Source of the DNA: Alkalibaculum sporogenes
Lineage (GTDB): Bacteria; Bacillota; Clostridia; Eubacteriales; Alkalibacteraceae
Direction of reading: 5' to 3'
NCBI RefSeq assembly: GCF_009362815.1
Contig: NZ_WHNX01000003.1
Location: 62,001-126,000 of the forward strand
DNA: 64,000 nt
The notes beneath the pieces were generated by a model, which saw nothing but the letters and a program-made list of their open reading frames with translations, was not told the origin of the DNA and did not search any database. Within the stretch, counting starts at the first letter, position 1. Each line of letters opens with the position of its first letter. Shown here one piece after another: positions 1 to 11,143 of this stretch. The position numbers and the translations under genes are program-made.

Positions 1-11
1 GGAGAATAGTT

Positions 12-1037
12 GTGGATTATAAACAATTAATGAAAGACATTAAGAATAATAGTATTAGTAAAGTATATTTGTTTTATGGAGAGGAATTTTTACTTTCTCA
101 GATGTTGCTTAAGAACTTAAAAAAATCTTTTATTAGCCCCCAGTATGAACAATTAAATGTAACTTCATTTGATGGAAAGACAGTCACGGTAGATGAAATA
201 ATAAATGCTTGTGAAACTTTGCCATTTATTGAGAGTAAAAGACTTGTAGTAGTTAATAACATATCAGTTTTACATGGTACAAATAGCATTTCAAGCAAGG
301 ATATAGATGCATTGTGCAATTATATAGGAAATTTGCCTCCAAGCAGTTGTTTGGTTTTTATAAATAAAGATATTGATAAAAAGCGTAAACTGTATAAAGC
401 TATACTAAAGTATGGTGAAGTAGTAGAATATAATAAATTATCAAAGATTGATTTATCTAGATGGATTACTAAGAGAACTCATTTAAGAAAAAAGAAAATA
501 GAAAATAATGCTCTCAATTTTTTCATTGAATCAAGTGATTATCTAAATAGAGATAGTAAGATGAATTTAAGTGATATTGAAAATGATATAGAAAAGATTT
601 TAGCATTTTCAAAAGATAAAGCAGTGATTGAATTAAATGACATTGAAAGTTCTATACAAGAAAACACGGATACTAATATTTTTAAAATGTTAGAATTACT
701 AGGTAAGGGATCTATTAGCCAAAGTTTATCTTTATTAGATATACTCATAAAGAATGGAGAACCACCAGTAAAAATACTATTTATGATAGTGCGACAAATT
801 CGTTTGATTTATCACAGTAAATTACTAATGGATGCGGGGTATTCTACCAATGATATCTCAAAGATAATGGGAGAAAGACCTTTTGTAGTGACAAAGGCAC
901 TTAATCAAGTGAAATTGTTTTCATATGAAAAATTAAACGCTATCTATGAGTATGCAGCTAAGATAGACATTAAAATGAAAAGTACACAATTAGATCATAA
1001 GTTAGCATTAGAAATGCTACTAGTTATAGCAAACTAA
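12..1037 (+). CDS. holA: DNA polymerase III delta subunit
   Basis: Clamp-loader delta subunit, which opens the beta sliding clamp during replication. The 341-residue length and the N-terminal YLFYGEEFLL segment (about residues 18-27) fit the HolA family, which keeps the AAA+ fold but has no working Walker A motif; none is visible here. The GTG start at 12 sits 6 bases after a GGAGA site at the very edge of the window, so the gene looks complete. Directly downstream lies rpsT on the other strand, an arrangement common in Clostridia. Transcription probably ends at the hairpin at 1168-1195. Confidence 0.93.
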   Translation: MDYKQLMKDIKNNSISKVYLFYGEEFLLSQMLLKNLKKSFISPQYEQLNVTSFDGKTVTVDEIINACETLPFIESKRLVVVNNISVLHGTNSISSKDIDALCNYIGNLPPSSCLVFINKDIDKKRKLYKAILKYGEVVEYNKLSKIDLSRWITKRTHLRKKKIENNALNFFIESSDYLNRDSKMNLSDIENDIEKILAFSKDKAVIELNDIESSIQENTDTNIFKMLELLGKGSISQSLSLLDILIKNGEPPVKILFMIVRQIRLIYHSKLLMDAGYSTNDISKIMGERPFVVTKALNQVKLFSYEKLNAIYEYAAKIDIKMKSTQLDHKLALEMLLVIAN

Positions 1038-1167
1038 TAATAAATCAATGGGTAATTCTACGGCAGAGAAACTCACGGTGAAGCAATAGTTTTTCTCAGG
1101 AGCTGTGGATATATAAATTATAAGTACTTAAATAAGTGGTTAAGAACTAAAAATGAGTAAAAAAAAT

Positions 1168-1195
1168 TGACTACATAACGGAGTAGTCATTTTTT
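1168..1195. terminator. bidirectional terminator between holA and rpsT
   Basis: A 7-bp stem (TGACTAC with GTAGTCA) has an 8-base loop, a T run on the right and an A run on the left. It can therefore stop transcripts from holA (+) and rpsT (-). Confidence 0.8.
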
Positions 1196-1222
1196 AGACA
1201 CGAGTGGGGAAATATTGTTTAA

Positions 1223-1483
1223 TTACATAGCGTTAAGTTTTCTGGCTAATGTACTCTTTTTTCTTGAAGCAGAATTTTTATGGAATACACCTTTAGAAAC
1301 ACCAGAATCAATTTTTTTAACAGCATCTTTAAAAGCTTCTAAAGCTAAATCTTTATCGCTAGAATCAACAGCTGATTCAAATTTCTTTATAGTAGTTTTA
1401 ATAGTGCTTTTAATACTCTTATTTCTTAGAGTTCTAATTTCAGTAAGTTTAACTCTCTTAATAGCTGATTTAATATTTGCCAT
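1223..1483 (-). CDS. rpsT: 30S ribosomal protein S20
   Basis: Small-subunit ribosomal protein S20, which binds 16S rRNA. The 86-residue Lys/Arg/Ser-rich helical protein starts [10 protein letters not shown], the family signature. An in-frame GTG lies 12 bases upstream, but the GGAGGGTGGTG ribosome site is spaced correctly for the ATG at 1483, giving the canonical N-terminus. It is a single-gene unit on the minus strand with its own promoter (1520-1548) and shares the bidirectional terminator at 1168-1195 with holA. Confidence 0.96.
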   Translation of the reverse strand: MANIKSAIKRVKLTEIRTLRNKSIKSTIKTTIKKFESAVDSSDKDLALEAFKDAVKKIDSGVSKGVFHKNSASRKKSTLARKLNAM

Positions 1484-1519
1484 GTTTTTCACCACCCTCC
1501 GTTATCTATAACTCAAAAT

Positions 1520-1548
1520 ATTCTATCATCTACAAAGGTAAATATCAA
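1520..1548 (-). promoter_or_regulatory. sigma-A type promoter for rpsT
   Basis: On the minus strand TTGATA (1543-1548) is followed after exactly 17 bases by TAGAAT (1520-1525), a good vegetative promoter 37 bases upstream of the rpsT start. Confidence 0.7.
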
Positions 1549-1634
1549 GTATTATTATTTTTAATGATAGTATTTTAAAAAAAAATGTATTATTGTCCTC
1601 ATTATTTGAAAAATAGTATTAAGAGGTGAACGAA

Positions 1635-2600
1635 ATGAACATGAGAACAGATTTAGCATTAGAAAATAAAGAGGACTTAAGTAAAAGAGGAATTAATGAA
1701 GATGGAATTAGAGTTAATGTAGATGAGACAGTGAAAGAAATGATTTTGACCCAAGTTGAAATTACTAATTCTCAGGGCGAAAAAGCCATGGGCAAGCCGA
1801 TAGGAAACTATGTAACACTTGAAATTAAAAATATTCCAGATAATATGTTAAAAATTTCAGAAGTACTTGCAAAAGAAATAAAAAAAGTCATAATGCGTGA
1901 TCCTGACGAAAATTTCACTACATTAGTAGTAGGATTAGGTAATTGGAATATTACACCGGATGCACTTGGTCCAAAAGTAGTCTCAAAGCTAATGATTACA
2001 AAACACATATTTAAAGAGGCTAGTGAATTAATAGATCACGATATGTCACAAGTCTGTGCATTATCACCAGGAGTATTAGGTATAACAGGAATAGAGACAA
2101 GCCAAATTATTAAGGGTGTAGTCGAAAAGGTATCTCCAAATCTAATTATAGCTATTGATGCTTTAGCTTCTAGAAAGATAGAGAGAATTTGTTCAACAAT
2201 ACAGCTTACTGATACTGGTATAATACCAGGTTCTGGCGTCAATAATAAAAGAAAAGCTCTTAACCATAGTACTTTAGGTGTGCCAGTAATTGCAATAGGA
2301 GTACCTACAGTAGTTGAAGCATCTACAATGGCAAATGACACAATTGATATAGTATTAGATAAAATAATTGAACAGACATCTAGTGGCCAGGAATTTTATA
2401 AAATGTTATCTGAAATTGATAAAGAAGAAAAAGAATTAATGATTAAAGATTTGCTAAGACCTTATGTTGGAGACTTATTAGTTACTCCTAAAGATGTAGA
2501 TCAAAATATTACTGATTTATCAAGTGTTATTGCAAATGCAATTAATTTAGCCCTGCATCCTCATATGAATTTAGACCAAATGAACTCATATATTCATTAA
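1635..2600 (+). CDS. gpr: germination protease (SASP-degrading)
   Basis: Aspartic-type endoprotease that degrades small acid-soluble spore proteins during germination; made in the forespore as a zymogen. The N-terminal MRTDLALE resembles the Gpr pro-peptide junction, and the internal VVGLGNWNITPDALGP (about residues 98-113) and SPGVLGITGIET segments are family hallmarks. Length is 321 residues from the ATG at 1635. A GTG at 1626 is in frame but overlaps the AAGAGGTG ribosome site, so ATG is preferred. It is followed closely by spoIIP, the usual order in Clostridia. I could not define a convincing sigma-G promoter in the 150 bases upstream. Confidence 0.95.
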   Translation: MNMRTDLALENKEDLSKRGINEDGIRVNVDETVKEMILTQVEITNSQGEKAMGKPIGNYVTLEIKNIPDNMLKISEVLAKEIKKVIMRDPDENFTTLVVGLGNWNITPDALGPKVVSKLMITKHIFKEASELIDHDMSQVCALSPGVLGITGIETSQIIKGVVEKVSPNLIIAIDALASRKIERICSTIQLTDTGIIPGSGVNNKRKALNHSTLGVPVIAIGVPTVVEASTMANDTIDIVLDKIIEQTSSGQEFYKMLSEIDKEEKELMIKDLLRPYVGDLLVTPKDVDQNITDLSSVIANAINLALHPHMNLDQMNSYIH

Positions 2601-2672
2601 TATAAACATAAAAATATTTATAATGAATAGAATAATAAGAGTTACTATAGATGAGAAAATGAGGTGCATTAT

Positions 2673-3824
2673 TTGCGAAAGGATATTGGCGATAAAATTT
2701 ATTCTATTATTATTATAATTTTAGTGTTTAGCATTGTTTATCAGACCAGTTTTCTATTAGTAAATACAAAAGACTCTACGCCTGTTGTGCTTAGTGAGAA
2801 TTACATTGTTGAAAATGAGGAACAGGAAATGGCTACTAATAATTCAGCTACTACAGAATTAGAATTAAAAGAAAATGAAGTCGAGAAAAATAGTGATGAT
2901 TTTAGCGCGGATCAAGATGTAGACATAAGCCTATATATGTATTTGGTACAACAAGTAATACCCTATAATAGTAAGACATCAAATTATACATTAAAAGATA
3001 TAATTAAATATATTACTAAAGTAGACTTTAATGATCCCAAGACATTGATTAGCAGTCAAATACCAATAATCCACAGTTATGAAGAAGATAATGTTGAGAT
3101 TAGTGTTGAAGAAGAGAAAGAAATTTATAGCATAACTGCATCAAAACCTCTAAATAGTGATGAGGTGGAAGTTAATAATACAAGTGATAAACCCTTAGTA
3201 TTACTATATAGTACTCATACTACAGAGAGCTATACTTCTACAGACAAAACAAAAATTGATTACACCAGTTATGCGAGAACAACTAATGAAGAACACAATG
3301 TTTTAGCAGTAGGTGCTGAGGTAAAAAAAGTGCTAGAGGAAAAGTATGGAATAGTAGTTGTTCATGATACTACAGTTCACGATTACCCAAGCTATGCACA
3401 GTCTTATAGTAATTCTCTAGAGACTATTAAGAAAAATTTAAAGAAATATCCGTCAATACAATATGTGTTTGATATTCATAGGGATGGGTTGGTTGACAAT
3501 CCTAGCAATAAGGAAAAATATGCTACTGTAGTTAATGAAGTAAATAGTGCAAAAATAATGATGGTGGTAGGTTTAAACCATGATAATTCTGCAATGAATT
3601 TAAAGTTTTCAGAAAAGGTATACCAAGGTTTTAAAGAAATGTACCCGTCGATAGCTTTACCTACAGTTAAGAGGAGTACTGCTAAATATAATCAATTTGC
3701 AAGAGATAATGCTATGCTTTTTGAGGTAGGTAGTAATTTAAGTACATTAGAAGAAGCTAAGGCATCAGGAAAATTTTTAGGTGATGTATTAGGAAAAGTA
3801 ATTACTGATAAAGAAAACAACTAA
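2673..3824 (+). CDS. spoIIP: stage II sporulation protein P
   Basis: Cell-wall amidase/endopeptidase of the engulfment machine, which acts with SpoIID and SpoIIM. It has one N-terminal membrane segment (about residues 8-28) and a long acidic linker. The SpoIIP catalytic domain follows, with STHTTESY (about residues 180-187) and DIHRDGL, which carry the conserved His/Glu/Asp residues of the family. The GAGGTG ribosome site favours the TTG at 2673 rather than the overlapping GTG at 2664, giving 383 residues. It lies between gpr and a small membrane protein, and all three probably share a transcript ending at 4107. Confidence 0.94.
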   Translation: MRKDIGDKIYSIIIIILVFSIVYQTSFLLVNTKDSTPVVLSENYIVENEEQEMATNNSATTELELKENEVEKNSDDFSADQDVDISLYMYLVQQVIPYNSKTSNYTLKDIIKYITKVDFNDPKTLISSQIPIIHSYEEDNVEISVEEEKEIYSITASKPLNSDEVEVNNTSDKPLVLLYSTHTTESYTSTDKTKIDYTSYARTTNEEHNVLAVGAEVKKVLEEKYGIVVVHDTTVHDYPSYAQSYSNSLETIKKNLKKYPSIQYVFDIHRDGLVDNPSNKEKYATVVNEVNSAKIMMVVGLNHDNSAMNLKFSEKVYQGFKEMYPSIALPTVKRSTAKYNQFARDNAMLFEVGSNLSTLEEAKASGKFLGDVLGKVITDKENN

Positions 3825-3837
3825 AAGGATAAAAAAT

Positions 3838-4071
3838 ATGAGACATAGAATAAAAATATTCGTGTTCTTTCTATTTATAGTTTTTATACTAGCTATGGGT
3901 ATAAGGGAAGTTAATTATAACAATTATGAGATAATAGAAAATGCAGATAAAGAAGTAATTATAATAAATGTTGAAAATAATCAGACCCATATAAAAATAT
4001 TTGGTGAGTATATTGTAATTAACGAAAATATAAATAATTATTTTAATAATATAGTAAATAAGTTTAAATAA
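3838..4071 (+). CDS. small single-pass membrane protein of unknown function
   Basis: I do not recognise this 77-residue protein. It has a basic start (RHRIKIF), one hydrophobic segment (about residues 8-22) and a short Asn/Ile-rich exterior domain with no cysteines. Starting 13 bases after spoIIP, with AAAGGA upstream and a terminator just after it, it looks like the last gene of the gpr-spoIIP unit. A sporulation link is therefore plausible but rests only on position. Base use matches the neighbours. Confidence 0.7.
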   Translation: MRHRIKIFVFFLFIVFILAMGIREVNYNNYEIIENADKEVIIINVENNQTHIKIFGEYIVINENINNYFNNIVNKFK

Positions 4072-4080
4072 GGATTAAGA

Positions 4081-4107
4081 AAGCTATTATAAAATAATAG
4101 CTTTTTT
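4081..4107 (+). terminator. terminator of the gpr-spoIIP unit
   Basis: AAGCTATTAT pairs with ATAATAGCTT across a 3-base loop and is followed by a T run. Confidence 0.85.
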
Positions 4108-4390
4108 AATCGTAGAAAATTTAGATTAACTTGGTTAAGATAGCACGTTAATAAGCAACAAGTATGCTATTTTTATACTTAATAAGATAGTGTATACTTA
4201 TCTACTCGTAACCCTCCTTTAAGGTTTAACACGGAATTTGAAACTTAAAAGAATATCTAGGAAATTAAGAATAAATAAGCAAGAACTAATTTCTTGTTAC
4301 TAAAATGTATTTTTGTTATAATAACTTGATACAGGTTACCAAACTACTTAAGGACCAAATTACCTAGTAAAATTGGAGGAATCTATTTAA
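4108..4390 (+). promoter_or_regulatory. lepA upstream region with sigma-A promoter at 4294-4322
   Basis: TTGTTA (4294-4299) and TATAAT (4317-4322) are 17 bases apart, 69 bases before the lepA start. The rest of this gene-free stretch (4108-4293) holds a weak ATAGCA/TGCTAT hairpin near 4140-4172 but no open reading frame or recognisable riboswitch. Confidence 0.6.
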
Positions 4391-6202
4391 ATGACTTTAT
4401 CAAAACAAGAAAGAACTAGAAATTTTAGTATTATTGCTCATATAGATCATGGGAAATCAACTTTAGCTGATCGACTAATACAAAAAACTGGCTTACTTAC
4501 AGAACGTGAAATGTCTAATCAGGTTTTAGACAATATGGATCTTGAAAGGGAGCGAGGAATAACAATTAAACTCCAAGCGGTAAGGTTGGTTTATAAAGCT
4601 AATGATGGAGAGGAATATTTCTTTAATCTCATTGATACACCTGGTCATGTGGATTTTACTTATGAAGTATCAAGAAGTTTAGCAGCCTGTGAAGGAGCTT
4701 TGCTTATTGTTGACGCAGCTCAAGGTATAGAAGCACAAACTATGGCTAATGTATACTTGGCACTGGAAAATGAGCTAGAAATAATTCCAATTATTAACAA
4801 AATAGATTTACCAAGTGCAAATCCTGAAATGGTTATTAATGAGATAGAAGATATTATCGGTATTGAGGCACAAGGTGCACCTTTAATCTCTGCTAAAGAA
4901 GGAATTAATATAGAAGAAGTTCTAGAAACTATAGTAAAAAAAGTGCCTGCTCCATTAAATAAAGATCATTTGCCGCTAAAAGCCTTAATATTTGATTCTT
5001 ACTATGACCAATATAGAGGAGTAGTTGCATCTATTAGAATTAAAGAAGGTAAAATTAATAAAGGTATGAAAGTTAAGATGATGGCTACGAATAAAGTTTA
5101 CGAAATAGATGAAGTTGGTGTTTTTGCCAATACTCTTTTACCAATAAATGAACTTATCAGTGGAGATGTAGGATATATCAGTGCTAGTATTAAGAATGTA
5201 AAGGATACTAGAGTAGGAGACACAATCACTGAGGCTCTAAACCCTACTGACGAAGCTCTACCAGGATATAAAAAAATTATACCAATGGTATATAGTGGTA
5301 TATATCCCGCGGATGGATCAAAATATGATGATCTAAGAGAAGCTTTAGATAAACTACAATTAAATGATGCTTCATTGATGTTTGAACCGGAAACATCAAT
5401 TGCACTTGGTTTTGGGTTTAGGTGTGGTTTTTTAGGCCTACTTCATATGGAAATAATTCAAGAGAGGCTTGAGAGAGAATATAATCTAGATCTAGTTACT
5501 ACTGCTCCAAGCGTTATATACAATGTAACAAAGACAAATGGTGAGGAAATACAAGTTGACAATCCAGCAAATTTACCACCTACTGTAGAAGTTTCGCATA
5601 TGGAAGAACCTATTGTGAATGCACATATAATGGCACCTTCACAATATGTGGGTGTAATAATGGATTTATGTCAAGAACGACGTGGAGAATATATAACCAT
5701 GAATTATATCGAAGATACTAGGGTTGTATTAGAGTATGATTTACCATTAAATGAAATAATATATGACTTTTTTGATGCATTAAAATCTCGGACTAAAGGA
5801 TATGCTTCTTTTGATTATGAGGTTAAGGAGTATCGAAGAAGTGATTTAGTTAAATTGGATATCTTATTAAATGGTGAAATGGTAGATGCACTTTCATTTA
5901 TTGTACACCGTAGCAAGGCTTATAATAGAGGTCGAAGCATCACAGAAAAATTAAAAGAAGTGATACCAAGACAAATGTTTGAAATACCTGTACAAGCTAT
6001 TGTCGGTGGTAAAGTAATTGCAAGGGAAACTATCCGTGCAATGAGAAAAGATGTACTCGCTAAATGTTATGGTGGAGACATCTCTAGAAAACGAAAATTA
6101 CTTGAAAAACAAAAAGAAGGAAAGAAGCGAATGCGACAAGTTGGTAATGTAGAAGTTCCACAAGAAGCATTTATGGCAGTACTTAAACTAGATGATAAGT
6201 AA
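4391..6202 (+). CDS. lepA: elongation factor 4 (back-translocating GTPase)
   Basis: Ribosome-associated translational GTPase LepA/EF4. Its 603 residues are the normal length. The GTPase domain shows [14 protein letters not shown] (P-loop, about residues 16-29), the RGITI switch I segment, DTPGHVDF and NKIDLP. The EF-G-like domains follow, then the LepA-specific C-terminal domain ending in a basic [16 protein letters not shown] segment. The ATG at 4391 follows a GGAGGA site at 9 bases. It is followed 46 bases later by hemW on the same strand; the lepA-hemW-hrcA-grpE-dnaK-dnaJ order is classic for Bacillota. Confidence 0.98.
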   Translation: MTLSKQERTRNFSIIAHIDHGKSTLADRLIQKTGLLTEREMSNQVLDNMDLERERGITIKLQAVRLVYKANDGEEYFFNLIDTPGHVDFTYEVSRSLAACEGALLIVDAAQGIEAQTMANVYLALENELEIIPIINKIDLPSANPEMVINEIEDIIGIEAQGAPLISAKEGINIEEVLETIVKKVPAPLNKDHLPLKALIFDSYYDQYRGVVASIRIKEGKINKGMKVKMMATNKVYEIDEVGVFANTLLPINELISGDVGYISASIKNVKDTRVGDTITEALNPTDEALPGYKKIIPMVYSGIYPADGSKYDDLREALDKLQLNDASLMFEPETSIALGFGFRCGFLGLLHMEIIQERLEREYNLDLVTTAPSVIYNVTKTNGEEIQVDNPANLPPTVEVSHMEEPIVNAHIMAPSQYVGVIMDLCQERRGEYITMNYIEDTRVVLEYDLPLNEIIYDFFDALKSRTKGYASFDYEVKEYRRSDLVKLDILLNGEMVDALSFIVHRSKAYNRGRSITEKLKEVIPRQMFEIPVQAIVGGKVIARETIRAMRKDVLAKCYGGDISRKRKLLEKQKEGKKRMRQVGNVEVPQEAFMAVLKLDDK

Positions 6203-6248
6203 GATTAGAAAAACTACTAAGATATAATAGGGTAAGGAGTATAATATA

Positions 6249-7385
6249 TTGAAAGATTTAAGTTTATACATTCACATCCCTTTTTGCAAACAAAAATGTT
6301 ATTATTGTGATTTTTTATCTTTTTCTAATGAAGAGGATACTGTTTCGATTTATTTTGATGCATTGAATAGAGAAATTAATAATACACCAAATACTAAAGA
6401 TGAATATCTTGTTAAGACAATTTTTATAGGTGGGGGAACTCCCACTTATGTTCATTTTAAATATATTATTAAGGTGATAGAAACTATTAAAAATAATTTT
6501 AGTGTTGATCCAGAAGCCGAAATTAGTATTGAAAGTAATCCTGGTACATGTAATATCGATAGTTTATATGCTTATAAAAATATAGGTATAAACAGACTCA
6601 GTATTGGTCTTCAATGCTGGCAAAATAACTTATTAAAAAATATTGGTAGAATACATACTCATGAGGAGTTTGTTAATTCTTATATAAATGCTAAACAAGT
6701 AGGTTTTACAAATATAAATATAGATTTAATCTTTGGGTTACCTAATCAAAGTATTAGCCATTGGATGGAAACACTTTATGAGGTTTGTAAATTAGAACCA
6801 ACCCATCTATCTTGTTATAGTTTAAAACTTGAGGAAGGAACAGTACTGTACAAAAGTAATCTGTCAAATCAATTTACAATAGATGAAGAACTAGACAGAC
6901 ATATGTATTATTATTCAATAGAATATCTAAATAATAGTGGATACTATCAATATGAAATATCTAATTTCGCTAAACCTAATATGGAGTGTAATCATAATCT
7001 AGTTTACTGGGAATTAAAACCATACATTGGACTAGGATTAGGAGCTCACTCGTATTTTGAAGGATATAGATATAGTAATGAAGAAAATATAAAACAGTAT
7101 ATTCATAAAATTCAAAATGGAGATACTATAAATACGGCAAAAATGCTTCTTTCTGTTGAGGATATGAAAGCAGAATTCATTTTCCTTGGGCTAAGGAAAA
7201 TCCATGGTATCTATGACAAATTTTATAGAAGAATGTTTAATAGTAGTTTCTTTGATGATTATGAAAAAGAGATAAACCAATTAGTTAAGGAAGATTATAT
7301 TATTATTACAGATGGAAATTTAAAGTTGAGCAAGAAAGGGTTAGATTTTGCTAATTTTGTATTCATGTCTTTTCTAAATGATTAG
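6249..7385 (+). CDS. hemW: radical SAM heme chaperone HemW
   Basis: Radical SAM protein that binds heme and passes it to target proteins; often mis-annotated as coproporphyrinogen III oxidase HemN. The cluster motif CKQKCYYCDF (about residues 13-22) has three cysteines and lacks the fourth cysteine of true HemN, which supports HemW. IFIGGGTPT, the SAM-binding motif, and a HemN C-terminal-like region follow. The protein has 378 residues and uses a TTG start at 6249 after TAAGGAG. It is probably cotranscribed with lepA. Confidence 0.92.
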   Translation: MKDLSLYIHIPFCKQKCYYCDFLSFSNEEDTVSIYFDALNREINNTPNTKDEYLVKTIFIGGGTPTYVHFKYIIKVIETIKNNFSVDPEAEISIESNPGTCNIDSLYAYKNIGINRLSIGLQCWQNNLLKNIGRIHTHEEFVNSYINAKQVGFTNINIDLIFGLPNQSISHWMETLYEVCKLEPTHLSCYSLKLEEGTVLYKSNLSNQFTIDEELDRHMYYYSIEYLNNSGYYQYEISNFAKPNMECNHNLVYWELKPYIGLGLGAHSYFEGYRYSNEENIKQYIHKIQNGDTINTAKMLLSVEDMKAEFIFLGLRKIHGIYDKFYRRMFNSSFFDDYEKEINQLVKEDYIIITDGNLKLSKKGLDFANFVFMSFLND

Positions 7386-7404
7386 AATAATTTGTCATAA
7401 ACTA

Positions 7405-7433
7405 TTGACAAACAATGCAATTGGTGATATTTT
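7405..7433 (+). promoter_or_regulatory. sigma-A promoter of the hrcA heat-shock operon
   Basis: TTGACA (7405-7410) and TATTTT (7428-7433) are 17 bases apart, immediately upstream of the CIRCE operator. Confidence 0.65.
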
Positions 7434-7443
7434 TATATTAGCC

Positions 7444-7470
7444 TTAGCACTCGACCTTATAGAGTGCTAA
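7444..7470 (+). promoter_or_regulatory. CIRCE operator (HrcA binding site)
   Basis: A perfect inverted repeat TTAGCACTC-N9-GAGTGCTAA, identical to the CIRCE consensus. It sits between the promoter and the hrcA start. HrcA bound here should repress hrcA-grpE-dnaK(-dnaJ), forming the standard feedback loop. No second CIRCE occurs before dnaJ. Confidence 0.97.
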
Positions 7471-7487
7471 CAAAGAAGGTGATTAAA

Positions 7488-8543
7488 ATGGATAAAATGA
7501 AAGAGAGAAAGTTAAGTATATTAAGAGCAATTATTCAGGATTATATTATTACTGCAGAACCGATTGGTTCAAGGACTATAGCTAAAAAATATAATCTAGG
7601 TGTTAGCGCTGCAACAATACGTAACGAAATGGCTGATTTAGAAGAGATGGGTTTGTTAATACAACCTCATACATCTGCAGGAAGGGTTCCATCAGAAAAA
7701 GCGTATAGGCTTTATGTAGATCAACTAATGCAGATAAAGAAATTAGATGAGATTGTAGAGAAGTCGATTCGAGATAGTTATAAACAATACGTTGAACAAA
7801 TTGAGAAATCAATTGAATTAACGGCAAAATTATTGGCACAATTAACTAGTTATACATCTTTAGTACTTACTCCGGAAATAAGGTCTTTAAATTGTAAGTT
7901 GGTACAGCTAATTCGTATTCAAGATGAGAGAATTCTAATGGTTATAATTACGAAAGAAAACGTAGTTAAGAATCATGAAATTGTTTTATCTCAGAGTGTC
8001 GAGGAAGCTGAATTGACTAAACTGACTAATATATTAAACTATTTTATTAAAGATCTAGATATTTCTATGATAAATAGTGAGTTGATTAAAGAGATAGATC
8101 AATTATCGATAAAAGAAAATCAGTTTTTACAGGATATAATATCCAATTTAAAGAATGTATTATTAGATAGTGATAATAAGAACACATTGTATTCTAATGG
8201 CATGACAAATTTGCTGAACTATCCCGAATTTAATGATATTGATAAAGTAAAACATTTTTTAGAGATATTTCAAGAAAAACAAACAATTGCCGAGTTACTA
8301 AAAAATTATGCAAATGGTACTCATATTGTCATAGGCAATGAGAATACAATTTCACAGTTTAAAGATTGCAGTTTACTTACTGCTACTTACCAGTTTAATG
8401 GTCAAAATCTTGGCACTATTGGCGTTGTAGGACCTATACGCATGAATTATGATCATGTGGTTTCAGTGCTAGCGTTTTTAAGCCAAGAATTAAATAAACA
8501 AATAAACCAAAATAGATATAGTAAAAATACTGATGAAAGGTGA
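7488..8543 (+). CDS. hrcA: heat-inducible transcription repressor HrcA
   Basis: Class I heat-shock repressor that binds CIRCE. The winged-helix N-terminus contains EPIGSRTIAKKY and SAATIRNEMADLEE, followed by the HTSAGRVPSEKAYR segment that is highly conserved in HrcA. The ATG at 7488, 6 bases after AGAAGGTGA, is preferred because the longer in-frame version at 7464 would begin inside the operator. That gives 351 residues, normal for the family. grpE starts 5 bases downstream, so the genes are cotranscribed. Confidence 0.97.
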   Translation: MDKMKERKLSILRAIIQDYIITAEPIGSRTIAKKYNLGVSAATIRNEMADLEEMGLLIQPHTSAGRVPSEKAYRLYVDQLMQIKKLDEIVEKSIRDSYKQYVEQIEKSIELTAKLLAQLTSYTSLVLTPEIRSLNCKLVQLIRIQDERILMVIITKENVVKNHEIVLSQSVEEAELTKLTNILNYFIKDLDISMINSELIKEIDQLSIKENQFLQDIISNLKNVLLDSDNKNTLYSNGMTNLLNYPEFNDIDKVKHFLEIFQEKQTIAELLKNYANGTHIVIGNENTISQFKDCSLLTATYQFNGQNLGTIGVVGPIRMNYDHVVSVLAFLSQELNKQINQNRYSKNTDER

Positions 8544-8548
8544 TATGA

Positions 8549-9103
8549 TTGGATAAAAATGAAAATATAATTGAAGAAGAATTGAATGAGGAAATATCTC
8601 CGACAGATGAAGAAAAGTTAGCAGAAGTGAAAAGTGATATTGAATTGGAAGAATTAGAAGTTGAAAAAGCTGACAAATTAAAGGATGAAAATGCAAATAA
8701 ATTGATAAGAATGCAGGCAGATTTTGATAATTTTAGAAAAAGAACTATCAAAGAAAAGGAAGACATATATAAGTATGCATTATCAGATTTTGCTGAAAAG
8801 TTGTTACCTGTTCTTGACAATATGGAAAGAGCTTTAAAGTCTATTGAAGACGCAAATATAAGTGATGCTTATGTAGATGGTGTTAAGATGGTAGCTAATA
8901 CATTAATAGATGTATTGAAAACCGAAGGACTAGAGGAGGTTAAGGCAGATAATACAGAGTTTAATCCTTTACTTCACCATGGAGTTGCAGTAGAGAATTT
9001 AGAAGAAATAGAAGATAATCAAGTTATTGAGGTTTACCAAAAAGGGTATAAATTTAAAGATAAAATAATAAGACCTGCAATGGTAAAAATATGCAAAAAA
9101 TAA
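8549..9103 (+). CDS. grpE: nucleotide exchange factor GrpE
   Basis: Nucleotide exchange factor for DnaK. It has an acidic, charged N-terminal coiled coil (residues 1-75) and the GrpE core from RMQADFDNFRKR onward, ending with the beta-sheet segment containing the YQKGYKFKDKIIRPAMVK motif. It is 184 residues with a TTG start at 8549 behind AAAGGTGA. It lies between hrcA and dnaK with short gaps and is under CIRCE control. Confidence 0.96.
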   Translation: MDKNENIIEEELNEEISPTDEEKLAEVKSDIELEELEVEKADKLKDENANKLIRMQADFDNFRKRTIKEKEDIYKYALSDFAEKLLPVLDNMERALKSIEDANISDAYVDGVKMVANTLIDVLKTEGLEEVKADNTEFNPLLHHGVAVENLEEIEDNQVIEVYQKGYKFKDKIIRPAMVKICKK

Positions 9104-9113
9104 AAACTTTTAA

Positions 9114-10961
<1,848 letters not shown>

Positions 10962-10990
10962 TAGAATAAATGAAGTAAAAAAGAATTATG

Positions 10991-11015
10991 GCAACCAAAG
11001 CTCTGTTTTGGTTGC
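10991..11015 (+). terminator. hairpin between dnaK and dnaJ, possible partial terminator
   Basis: A 9-bp stem (GCAACCAAA with TTTGGTTGC) has a 7-base loop. The following T-rich run is interrupted, so it may only reduce read-through into dnaJ. Confidence 0.55.
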
Positions 11016-11143
11016 TTATTGTTCTTATTATTATATGATATGAAAGATAGATATACCAGTTGGGATTTATTCATCCAATAAAATCACGTGTAGATCATTC
11101 TTGAATACCTTATAAGTGAAGTGAGTTTAAGGAGAGTATTTAA

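Noticed and set aside
1223-1495. Longer S20 protein starting at 1495, and the opposing 98-residue frame over the same region
   Set aside because: Ribosome-site spacing and the S20 consensus start support 1483; the opposing frame is the antisense shadow of rpsT.
4108-4390. T-box or other leader RNA upstream of lepA
   Set aside because: No T-box sequence, no specifier structure and no strong terminator-antiterminator pair.
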